A DNA stretch of 64,000 nt from an uncultured Opitutia bacterium (GTDB taxonomy: Bacteria > Verrucomicrobiota > Verrucomicrobiia > Opitutales > Opitutaceae), in contig CAIJZY010000007.1 in the NCBI GenBank assembly GCA_903825285.1, positions 124,001 to 188,000 of the forward strand, read 5' to 3'. The translations under genes and the position numbers were made by a program. How positions within the stretch are numbered: position 1 is the stretch's first letter; each line of letters opens with the position of its first letter. Shown here in pieces: positions 26,292-33,821 of this stretch. Under the pieces are notes generated by a model that did no database searches, was not told the origin of the DNA, and saw only the letters and a list, made by a program, of their open reading frames with translations.

Positions 26292-26822
26292 ATGCCGGCC
26301 GCCCCTCTCCCTCTCGTGCTTGGCGGCGGCTGCTTCTGGTGCCTGGAGGCCGCGTTCCGGCTGCTGCCGGGCGTGACCCGGGTGACCTGCGGCTATGCCG
26401 GCGGCACGGTGGCCGCGCCGACCTACGAGCAGGTCTACACCGACACGACCGGCCACGCGGAGGTGGTCCAGCTCGAGTACGATCCGGCGCGGCTCACGCT
26501 CGCCGGGCTGCTGGCGTACTTCTGGCAGTCCCACGACCCGACGCAGGCCGACGGCCAGGGCGGGGATCTCGGCATGCGCTACCGCTCGGTCATTTTTTTC
26601 GCCGACGCCGCCCAGCAGGCCGCCGCGGAAAGCTCCCGGACCGCCGCGCAGGCCGGGCTGGCCGCGCCGATCACAACGCAGATCCTCCTGCTGCGCGAAT
26701 TCTGGCCCGCCGAGGCGTACCACCAGGACTATTTCACCCGCCACCCCGAGCGCGCCTACTGCGCCACGGTGATCCGGCCCAAGCTCAGGAAGCTCCAGTC
26801 CCACCTGGCGCCCGGCGCCTGA
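26292..26822 (+). CDS. msrA: Peptide-methionine (S)-S-oxide reductase MsrA
   Basis: MsrA repairs methionine-S-sulfoxide in proteins and as free amino acid. The 176-aa product has the active-site GGGCFWCLEAAFRLLPGV (catalytic Cys14) near the N-terminus, GYAGGTVAAPTYEQVYTDTTGHAEVVQLEYDP, and WQSHDPTQADGQGGDLGMRYRSVIF. There is a YC near the C-terminus that could resolve the disulfide. It is 16 bp downstream of the fRMsr gene, so the two probably form one oxidative-repair operon covering both sulfoxide stereoisomers. Confidence 0.95.
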   Translation: MPAAPLPLVLGGGCFWCLEAAFRLLPGVTRVTCGYAGGTVAAPTYEQVYTDTTGHAEVVQLEYDPARLTLAGLLAYFWQSHDPTQADGQGGDLGMRYRSVIFFADAAQQAAAESSRTAAQAGLAAPITTQILLLREFWPAEAYHQDYFTRHPERAYCATVIRPKLRKLQSHLAPGA

Positions 26823-26850
26823 GTCACGGGCTGGCGATCACTTTTTCCCC

Positions 26851-29001
26851 ATGAAACGTCCCCCCCGCCCCGCCCCGGCTCCCCGCACGCCGGCCAATGT
26901 CCCGCACGAGCTGACGTTCACCGCCCAAGGGCGGTACGCCGACCCGTTCAACGCCGTCGTCCTCGACGTGGTGTTCACCGACCCGGCGGGGGCGACCTTC
27001 CGCGTCCCGGCCTTCTGGGCCGGCGGCCGGACCTGGAAGGTCCGCTACGCCTCGCCCGTGACCGGCGCGCACACCTACCGCACCGAGTGCACGCCCGCGA
27101 ACGACGCCGGCCTGCACGGGCTCACCGGCACGCTGACGGTGGTGCCGTACACCGGGACGAACCCGCTCTACGCGCATGGCCCCGTGCGCGTGGCCGGGGA
27201 CCGCCGCCACTTCGAGCACGAGGACGGCACGCCGTTCTTCTGGCTCGGCGACACCTGGTGGATGGGACTGTGCCGGCGCATGCGCTGGCCCACGGGTTTC
27301 AAGCAGCTCGCCGCCGACCGGAAGCGAAAGGGATTCAACGTCGTGCAGATCGTCGCCGGCCTCTACCCCGACATGCATGGTTTCGATCCCCGCGGCGCGA
27401 ATGAGGCGGGTTTCCCCTGGGAAGAAGGCTATGCGCACATCCGCCCCGAGTACTTTGACGCCGCGGACCGCAAGCTCGCCCACCTCGTGGCCCAGGGCAT
27501 CACGCCCTGCCTCGTCGGCGCGTGGGGCTACTTCGTCGCCTGGATGACGGAGGACCAGCTCAAGGCCCACTGGCGCTACCTGATCGCGCGCTACGGCGCC
27601 TGGCCCATGATCTGGTGCGTCGCGGGCGAGGCGAACCTGCCGTGGTACCTCGCGAAGAATTTCCCCGAGGACGACCGCGGGATGGTGAAGGTGTGGACGC
27701 GACTCATGCGCTACGTGCATGCGACCGACCCGTTCCACCGCCCCGTCACCATCCACCCGACCGCGATCAACCGCTACACCGCGCGCAACGCGACGGAGGA
27801 CGAGACCCTGCTCGACTTCGACCTGCTGCAGGTCGCCCACGCGCAGAACGAGTCGGTGCCGATGGCGGTCAAGGCCGTGCGCGAAACCTACGGCGCCACG
27901 CCGCGGATGCCGGTGATCAACGGCGAGCCGTGCTACGAGATGCTGTTGGGCACGATCACGTCGCCCTGGCCGCGCCGCGCGTTCTGGTCCTGCGTCCTCA
28001 ACGGCGCGATGGGCCACACCTACGGCGGCAACGGCATCTGGCAGGCCAACCAGCCCGGCATCCCGCACGGCTCGTCGCCCCACGGCGGCAACTACGGCAA
28101 CACGCCGTGGCAGGAGGCGATGCGCTTCCCCGGCTCCGCGGAGTGCGGCCATGGCAAGCGCCTGCTCGCGAGTCTGCCCTGGACGCGGTTTGCGCCGCAT
28201 CCCGAGTGGGCCGCGTACACCGGCGACGTCTGGCTCCCGCTCGACGACGCCCGCTGGATCTGGCCGAACCGCGACGTCCCGGCGAAGGACGCGCCCAATC
28301 ATCGCGCGTTTTTCCGCCGCACGTTCGACCTGCCGGCCGGCCGGAAGATCGCCTCGGCCCGGCTGCGGATCGCGGGCGTGCACCACTGCGAGACCCAGCT
28401 CAACGGCGCGCCGTCCGGCGGCGGCTTCGAGTGGCGCCACGGCCTGCAGTTCAACGACCGCGCCGCCCTCCTGCGCCCCGGCCGCAACTCCCTCACCGCC
28501 TGGTGCGAACACCGGCCCGTCAACGGCGACGCCCCCGGATTTCTCGCGTGCCTCGAGGTGCGCTTCGTCGACGGCGGCCTGCTGCGCATCGTCACCGACG
28601 GCGCGTGGAAGGCCTACACCTCCCGCGTCAGCGGGTGCGACGAGCGCGACTACGACGACGCCGGCTGGCCCGCCGCCGTCGTGCTGGGCGAGCTGGGTGA
28701 CGCGCCGTGGGGCCCGCTCACGCCGCCCGACCTCAGCCTGCACGGCCCGCAGACCGCCGGCATCGCCGGCGAGGTCCGTGTGACCTACGTGCCGTTCCAC
28801 GAGCCCATCGTGGTCCAGGCGCTGCCGCCTCGCACCCTCCACCTCGCCACGGTCTTCGATCCCGTCACCGGCCGCCGCGGCACTCCCCGCCGGGTGCGGT
28901 CCGACGCGGAGGGACGCCTGTCCTGTCCACCGCCCGCCGGCCACGCCCATGACTGGGTGCTGGTGCTGGAGACGCTGCAGCGCGCCAAGTCCTCCGGCTG
29001 A
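26851..29001 (+). CDS. Glycoside hydrolase, GH140-like (DUF5060/DUF4038), intracellular
   Basis: The 716-aa product has an N-terminal beta-sandwich of DUF5060 type (about residues 15-105). A TIM-barrel of DUF4038/apiosidase type follows (about 110-440: HEDGTPFFWLGDTWWMGL, GFNVVQIVAGLYPDMHG, WCVAGEANLPWYL, PVINGEPCYEM). A rhamnosidase-N-like beta-sandwich comes next (about 470-630), then a small C-terminal beta domain. The glutamates in VAGEAN and NGEP are the expected acid/base and nucleophile positions. No signal peptide is visible, so it is probably cytoplasmic. It is separated by 5 bp from a GH36-like gene, suggesting joint action on one imported glycan. The substrate is unknown. Confidence 0.8.
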   Translation: MKRPPRPAPAPRTPANVPHELTFTAQGRYADPFNAVVLDVVFTDPAGATFRVPAFWAGGRTWKVRYASPVTGAHTYRTECTPANDAGLHGLTGTLTVVPYTGTNPLYAHGPVRVAGDRRHFEHEDGTPFFWLGDTWWMGLCRRMRWPTGFKQLAADRKRKGFNVVQIVAGLYPDMHGFDPRGANEAGFPWEEGYAHIRPEYFDAADRKLAHLVAQGITPCLVGAWGYFVAWMTEDQLKAHWRYLIARYGAWPMIWCVAGEANLPWYLAKNFPEDDRGMVKVWTRLMRYVHATDPFHRPVTIHPTAINRYTARNATEDETLLDFDLLQVAHAQNESVPMAVKAVRETYGATPRMPVINGEPCYEMLLGTITSPWPRRAFWSCVLNGAMGHTYGGNGIWQANQPGIPHGSSPHGGNYGNTPWQEAMRFPGSAECGHGKRLLASLPWTRFAPHPEWAAYTGDVWLPLDDARWIWPNRDVPAKDAPNHRAFFRRTFDLPAGRKIASARLRIAGVHHCETQLNGAPSGGGFEWRHGLQFNDRAALLRPGRNSLTAWCEHRPVNGDAPGFLACLEVRFVDGGLLRIVTDGAWKAYTSRVSGCDERDYDDAGWPAAVVLGELGDAPWGPLTPPDLSLHGPQTAGIAGEVRVTYVPFHEPIVVQALPPRTLHLATVFDPVTGRRGTPRRVRSDAEGRLSCPPPAGHAHDWVLVLETLQRAKSSG

Positions 29002-29006
29002 CCGCG

Positions 29007-31511
29007 ATGAAAGCCCCAGCCGCCCCGGCCACCTCGCTCACGCTCGCCACGCCGCACCTCGCCTGGCATTTCCGCTGGGACGACGGGCGGCTGGCGTCCG
29101 AGCGATGGGAAAATCTCCCCCGCGGCCGGTCAGCGGCGCCCGTCGGCGGGCGCGAGCTGGCCCTGGTCTTCTCGGCGGCGCCGGACCGCATCGCGGAACC
29201 GCAGCTCCGGGTCGAGGACTTCGTCGTGCGCGCCATGCGTCGGCGCGGGCCGGCGGGCGCGGTGTTCACCCTGCACAGCGCCTCCGCCGACCTCACCGTC
29301 GCCCTGCACGTGCAGCTCGAGGGTCCGACCCGGCGCAAGTGGGTCGAGTTCACCTCCGCGGCGGATGGCGAGCGGCTGCTGCTCGATGTGGTGCTGGATG
29401 ACTTCGGCTTCACGGGCGCCGCGACCGGTGGCGGCGCGGGCCAGCCGGTGTACCTTGACGCCGAGGCCTTCGCCGCGATCGAGCATCCGTCGGGTGAGAA
29501 CCTCGCGGCCGATGGCCGCGTGCGGCTGGCGCACTACCCTGGCCGGCGGCTGGCGCCCGGCGCGCGGTTCCGCAGCCACGTCGCGCTCGTCAGTGTGGCG
29601 CCGGCCGGAGGCGCGCAGGCGCACTTCGTCGAATACCTCGAATCCAAGGCCCGGCCCCGCCCGGGCTTCATCGGCATCTACACGCCCTTCGGCATCAACA
29701 ACCAGTGGGGCGCGTGTCCCGCGCTCGACGACGAGCAGACGCTCGACGTGCTCGGCCACCTCGGGGAACTGCGGCGGCGCGGCGTGCGCTTCGACTACTT
29801 CACCCTCGACACCGGCTGGGTGGACCCGGCGTCGGACCTCACGCGGTTCAAGCCCACCGCCTTCCCCCGCGGCCCGGCCGAGGTGATCCGCCGCGTGCGG
29901 GGGCTGCACCTGAAGTTCGGCCTGTGGTTCGCGACCAGCTGGGGGCTGCAGTCGTGCTGGGACTATCCCGGCGCGTTCGCCGACGGGCTCCCGCCCGCGC
30001 AAGCCTACCGCGAGGGCTATCCGCCCGGGGCGGAAGGGCTGATGTTCTGCCTCGGCGAAAAGAGCTACCAGTCGATCCTCGGCCGCGCGGTGCTGCACCA
30101 CGTGCGGAAGAACGGCGTGAGTTTCCTGAAGTTCGACGGCGGCGCGTACCAGTGCGACAATCCCGCGCACGGTCACCTGCCGGGCAAGTACGCCACGGAG
30201 GCGATGCACGAGTGGCTGATCGACCTCGCGGACCGCGCCCGCGCGATCAACCCCGACGTGTTCATCATGTGGTACTGGGGCCTGCGCTCGCCCTTCTGGG
30301 TGCTGCACGGCGACGCGCTGTTCGAGTCGGGCCTGTTCATGGAGGGCTCGGGCACGAGCTCCTGGCCGACGCTGCACTACCGCGATTCCGTCACGCTCGC
30401 CCAGGACCAGAACGCGCACCACGCGCGGAACATCCCGCCGCGTTTCAAGGACAGCCTCGGCGTCTGGCTGTCCGACAGCCGCTGGGGCAATTTCATGGGC
30501 GGCGAGCGCTGGCGCGAGAGCCTGGTGATGGACCTTGGCCGCGGCAGCCGGCTCTTCCCCAACCTCTGGGGCAACCTGCGGCACCTGACCGACGACGACG
30601 TGAAGTTTCTCGCCGGGATCACCGCGCTCGCGCGGCGGCGCGCGGGGCTCTTCGCGCACCGCCGCCTCGTTGGGGGCGAGCCGTTCCGCAACGAGCCCTA
30701 CGGCTACGCCCACGGCCGCGGCGCGCGGAGCCTCGTCTGCCTGCACAACGCTCATTTCGCCGCGCGGCGGATCGACCTGCGGCTCGACGCGTCCCTCGGC
30801 CTCGATGCGCGGACCGGCACGCCGGTCCAGGTGCTCTCGCATTTCCCCGAGTCCCGCCAGCTGCGGCCCGCGGGCGGCGGACGCTTCCAGCTCGGCGAGC
30901 CGCTCGGGCTCTGGCTGCGGCCGTTCGAGACGCTCATGCTGGAGGTCACGCCGACGCTCGCCACGGGCGCGCGCCGCCCGCGCCGGGACCTCGGTGCCGC
31001 CGCGGCCAATGCGCTGGGCGTGGCCCTGGCCCTCCGCGACGTGCCGGCCGAGCCCCGGCTCGACGTGAAGTTCGCGGACGCGGCGCTGTTCGCCCAGAAG
31101 AACCTCGTCCGGAAAACCCGCACCTACGCCGCCACCCTGCCCCGCCTCGACGGCGACGTGCCGATGCTGGCGATCGTCCTCCGCCTCCGGCAGGGCGAGG
31201 CCGAGTGGAAATATGCGCCGACCGTCGTGCAGATCGTGCAGGCCGTGGCCCGCGTGGGCGACGTGAAGGTCCCGCTGATCCCGATGCCCGACGGCCGGCA
31301 GCACGGCAACACCCAGTCGTTCGGCTGCTCGTGGCTCGTGTACAAGGTCCGGCTCACTCCCGACTGGTCCGGCCAGACCCTGCAGTTCGCCATCCACGCC
31401 AACCTCCCCGAGAACGTCGAGGCGGTCGCCGAGGCCTGGGTCGTCAAGCGCTGGTGGCAGGAGAACCACCGCCCCACCGCCGACGGCTACTACACCTACG
31501 CGCCGTCCTGA
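29007..31511 (+). CDS. Putative alpha-galactosidase-like glycoside hydrolase (GH36/clan GH-D)
   Basis: The 834-aa product has an N-terminal beta-sandwich (about 1-210). A TIM barrel follows with GH-D motifs: VRFDYFTLDTGWVDPASDLTRFKPTAFPRG, LHLKFGLWFATSWG, VSFLKFDGGAYQCDN (probable nucleophile Asp) and INPDVFIMWYWGLRSPFW. A C-terminal beta region follows, and then an extra domain from about residue 690 (DVKFADAALFAQKNLVRKTRTY). No signal peptide is seen. Retaining alpha-galactosidase chemistry is the family expectation, but substrate specificity in this branch is not established. It starts 5 bp after the GH140-like gene, so they are co-transcribed. Confidence 0.72.
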   Translation: MKAPAAPATSLTLATPHLAWHFRWDDGRLASERWENLPRGRSAAPVGGRELALVFSAAPDRIAEPQLRVEDFVVRAMRRRGPAGAVFTLHSASADLTVALHVQLEGPTRRKWVEFTSAADGERLLLDVVLDDFGFTGAATGGGAGQPVYLDAEAFAAIEHPSGENLAADGRVRLAHYPGRRLAPGARFRSHVALVSVAPAGGAQAHFVEYLESKARPRPGFIGIYTPFGINNQWGACPALDDEQTLDVLGHLGELRRRGVRFDYFTLDTGWVDPASDLTRFKPTAFPRGPAEVIRRVRGLHLKFGLWFATSWGLQSCWDYPGAFADGLPPAQAYREGYPPGAEGLMFCLGEKSYQSILGRAVLHHVRKNGVSFLKFDGGAYQCDNPAHGHLPGKYATEAMHEWLIDLADRARAINPDVFIMWYWGLRSPFWVLHGDALFESGLFMEGSGTSSWPTLHYRDSVTLAQDQNAHHARNIPPRFKDSLGVWLSDSRWGNFMGGERWRESLVMDLGRGSRLFPNLWGNLRHLTDDDVKFLAGITALARRRAGLFAHRRLVGGEPFRNEPYGYAHGRGARSLVCLHNAHFAARRIDLRLDASLGLDARTGTPVQVLSHFPESRQLRPAGGGRFQLGEPLGLWLRPFETLMLEVTPTLATGARRPRRDLGAAAANALGVALALRDVPAEPRLDVKFADAALFAQKNLVRKTRTYAATLPRLDGDVPMLAIVLRLRQGEAEWKYAPTVVQIVQAVARVGDVKVPLIPMPDGRQHGNTQSFGCSWLVYKVRLTPDWSGQTLQFAIHANLPENVEAVAEAWVVKRWWQENHRPTADGYYTYAPS

Positions 31512-31518
31512 GCGCATG

Positions 31519-31608
31519 TTCACCACGAAGGACACGAAGCGCGCGAAGGGAAATCCTCCGGCCGGTGCCGGTCCTGACCTTCGCGCGCTTCGTGTCCTTC
31601 GTGGTGAA
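31519..31608. repeat. Perfect 31-bp inverted repeat between convergent genes
   Basis: The left arm (31519-31549) starts TTCACCACGAAGGACACGAA and the right arm (31578-31608) is its exact reverse complement, ending TTCGTGTCCTTCGTGGTGAA. The 28-base loop is GC-rich. It fills the space between the GH36-like gene (+) and ndh (-), so the RNA hairpin would form in both transcripts and could act as a bidirectional terminator or 3'-end protector. Such a perfect long palindrome is more like a dispersed repeat element than an ordinary terminator, and there is no T-tract. Confidence 0.85.
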
Positions 31609-31619
31609 ATCCGTTCCGG

Positions 31620-32915
31620 CTAGGATGAGTGGGCCGGCGGTCCCGCAGTACCGCTGATGACCCGGGCGCCACGCCGGTAGGTGAAGTACGAGTAGGTCCA
31701 CTGGAGCAGGACGGAGAGCTTGTTCCGGAAGCCGATAAGGAACAGCAGGTGGACGCCGAGCCAGGCGATCCACGCGGGGAAGCCGCTGAACTTGAACCGT
31801 CCGATCTCCGCCACCGCCGCCGAGCGGCCGATGGTCGCCATGTTTCCCTTGTCCAAGTAGACAAACGGCTCGCGCTCGCCCCCGGCGGGACGCGCGCCGC
31901 CCAGCTCGCGGTCGATCAGCTTCGCCACAAACGCGCCGGCTTGGATCGCGCCCGGCGCGATGCCCGGGACCGTCACGCCGTGCGCGTCCACCAGGGAGAT
32001 GAGGTCGCCAATCGCGAACACCTCCGGGTGTCCCGGCACGCTGAGGTCGGGCCGCACCTTCACCCGGCCCGCGCGGTCGGATTCCATCCCCAGCTGCCGC
32101 GCCAACGGCACGGCCGCGACGCCGGCGCTCCACACGATGTTGTCGGACCGCAGCGTCTGCCCGCCCGCCACGACCTGTCCCGCGGAGATGGCCTCGACCC
32201 GCGTGGCGGTGCGCACCTCGACGCCGAGATGCTCGAGCTGACGCTGCGCGCTGGCCGAGAGCTCGGGCGGATAGGCGGCGAGGACGCGCGGGCTGCCCTC
32301 GAGGAGGATCACCCGCGCCTTCGAGGGGTCGATGTGGTCGAAGTCCCGATTAAGCACCGTGCGCGTGAGCTCCGCGAACGTGCCCGCCAGCTCCACGCCC
32401 GTCGGACCGCCGCCGATCACCACGATCGTCATTGCCGCGTCGCGCTTCGCGGGATCCGGCTCCGTCTCGGCCCGCTCGAACGAAAGCAGCACCCGGCGCC
32501 GGATCGCCAGCGCATCGTCGAGCGTCTTGAGCCCCGGCGCGAACTGCTCCCACTCCGGATGGCCGAAGTAGCTCGTCATCCCGCCCGCCGCCACCACGAG
32601 GTAATCGTAGGTCAGCTCGCCGCGCGCGTGGACGACCCGGCGCGCCACGAGGTCGAGGCCGGTGACCTCCGCCATGACCACCTCGAAGTCGGGCCGGTTG
32701 CCAAAGATCGCGCGGATCGGCTGCGCGATGTCCACGGCCGAGAGCCCGGCGGTGGCGACCTGGTAGAGCAGCGGCTGGAACAGGTGGTGATTCTGCCGAT
32801 CGATCAGCGTGATGCGCGCGCGGCCGACGGGAAACTTCTGGCAGAAGGTCAGCCCGCCAAAGCCCGCGCCGATCACGACGATGTGCGGAAGGGAAGCCGG
32901 ACGCCCATTGGTCAT
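31620..32915 (-). CDS. ndh: Type II NADH dehydrogenase (NDH-2)
   Basis: NDH-2 oxidises NADH and reduces quinone at the membrane without pumping protons. The 431-aa product has the FAD-binding VVIGAGFGGLTFCQKF, HHLFQPLLYQVATAGLSAVDIAQPIR (quinone-site AQxxR-like motif), the NADH-binding VVIGGGPTGVELAGTFAEL and FAIGDLISLVDAHG. The C-terminal region has FLIGFRNKLSVLLQWTYSYFTY, probably the membrane-contact region. The track start at 32969 is too early; the ATG at 32915 (MTNGRPASLP) fits the family. It is divergent from the DUF971 gene. Confidence 0.93.
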   Translation of the reverse strand: MTNGRPASLPHIVVIGAGFGGLTFCQKFPVGRARITLIDRQNHHLFQPLLYQVATAGLSAVDIAQPIRAIFGNRPDFEVVMAEVTGLDLVARRVVHARGELTYDYLVVAAGGMTSYFGHPEWEQFAPGLKTLDDALAIRRRVLLSFERAETEPDPAKRDAAMTIVVIGGGPTGVELAGTFAELTRTVLNRDFDHIDPSKARVILLEGSPRVLAAYPPELSASAQRQLEHLGVEVRTATRVEAISAGQVVAGGQTLRSDNIVWSAGVAAVPLARQLGMESDRAGRVKVRPDLSVPGHPEVFAIGDLISLVDAHGVTVPGIAPGAIQAGAFVAKLIDRELGGARPAGGEREPFVYLDKGNMATIGRSAAVAEIGRFKFSGFPAWIAWLGVHLLFLIGFRNKLSVLLQWTYSYFTYRRGARVISGTAGPPAHSS

Positions 32916-33030
32916 GGCGGCACCGTGTTCAGACCCGGAAATTTTGCAACGGGCCCGGCCTCCCGCCACCCGTGACGCGCAATTTGCTGTTCACGGCCGG
33001 GCAAAGCACGTTAGTCCTCCGAACCTTCGC

Positions 33031-33333
33031 ATGCAGACGCCCGTGGACATCCAACTGATCGGTCCGGAGGTCGCCATCCGCTGGGATGACGGCGCCGAGA
33101 CCTATTACGCCTCCGACAAGCTCCGTGCGGCGTCGCCGAGCGCCGAGACGCAGGGCGAGCGCGACATCTTCGGCCACCAGTACGGCGGGAACGGCCCGCG
33201 GAACTTCGACGGCGTGCAGGTGACCGGCTGGGCGCAGGTCGGCAACTACGCGATCCGCTTCGATTTCAGCGACGGCCACCGCACCGGACTTTACAGCTAC
33301 GACTATCTGCGGAAACTCGCCGCCGACGCCTGA
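33031..33333 (+). CDS. DUF971 family protein
   Basis: The 100-aa product is a single DUF971 (GBBH-like N-terminal) domain: VDIQLIGPEVAIRWDDGAETYYASDKLRAASPSAET, then NFDGVQVTGWAQVGNYAIRFDFSDGHRTGLYSYDYLRKLA. Stand-alone DUF971 proteins are common in bacteria; the domain is also found at the N-terminus of gamma-butyrobetaine hydroxylase and next to Mrp-like Fe-S proteins. Its exact role is unknown. The long track start at 32809 crosses ndh and is rejected. The hisI gene begins 11 bases downstream, likely in the same operon. Confidence 0.87.
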   Translation: MQTPVDIQLIGPEVAIRWDDGAETYYASDKLRAASPSAETQGERDIFGHQYGGNGPRNFDGVQVTGWAQVGNYAIRFDFSDGHRTGLYSYDYLRKLAADA

Positions 33334-33344
33334 TCCCTTTTCCC

Positions 33345-33803
33345 ATGAGCGCCCACGTCTTCCCCGCCCGCACCACGACCGCCGAGATCGAGCTCGGCAC
33401 GACGCTGCAGCCCAAGTTCGGCCCCGACGGGCTGATCCCCTGCATCGCCCAGGACGCCCACTCCGGCGAGGTCCTGATGTTCGCCTTTATGAACGCCGAG
33501 TCGCTCGCGCACACGCTGCGGACGCGGAAGGCGACCTACTGGAGCCGCTCGCGGAACAAGCTCTGGGTGAAGGGCGAGGAGTCGGGCAACGTGCAGGTCG
33601 TGCAGGAGGTCCGCACCGACTGCGACCAGGACGTGCTCCTCATCAAGGTCGAGCAGACCGGCGCGGCCAACGCCGCGTGCCACAACGGCTACAAGTCCTG
33701 TTTCTACCGCAAGCTCGGCGACCTCGCCGATCCCGCGCTGAAGCTCCAGTTCACCGCCCAGCGGCTCTTCGACCCGGCGACGGTGTACAAGAAAAAGCCG
33801 TAA
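33345..33803 (+). CDS. hisI: Phosphoribosyl-AMP cyclohydrolase HisI
   Basis: HisI hydrolyses the adenine ring of phosphoribosyl-AMP in the third step of histidine synthesis. The 152-aa product has MNAESLAHTLRTRKATYWSRSRNKLWVKGEESGN, the metal-binding RTDCDQDVLLIKVEQTG and CHNGYKSCFYR, which together define the family. It is a stand-alone HisI without the HisE pyrophosphohydrolase domain. It is some 20-30 residues longer than many HisI proteins. No other his genes are in the window. Confidence 0.95.
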   Translation: MSAHVFPARTTTAEIELGTTLQPKFGPDGLIPCIAQDAHSGEVLMFAFMNAESLAHTLRTRKATYWSRSRNKLWVKGEESGNVQVVQEVRTDCDQDVLLIKVEQTGAANAACHNGYKSCFYRKLGDLADPALKLQFTAQRLFDPATVYKKKP

Positions 33804-33821
33804 GGGTCCACCGCACTGGGC

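Noticed and set aside
26824-28950. A 708-aa minus-strand ORF opposite the GH140-like gene
   Set aside because: Same shadow pattern; the plus-strand protein has conserved glycoside hydrolase motifs.
29130-31535. An 801-aa minus-strand ORF opposite the GH36-like gene
   Set aside because: Antisense shadow ending inside the inverted repeat, with no start context and no domain.
31519-31608. Insertion sequence or CRISPR remnant at the long palindrome
   Set aside because: Only two inverted arms, no spacer periodicity, no transposase fragment and no target duplication are visible.
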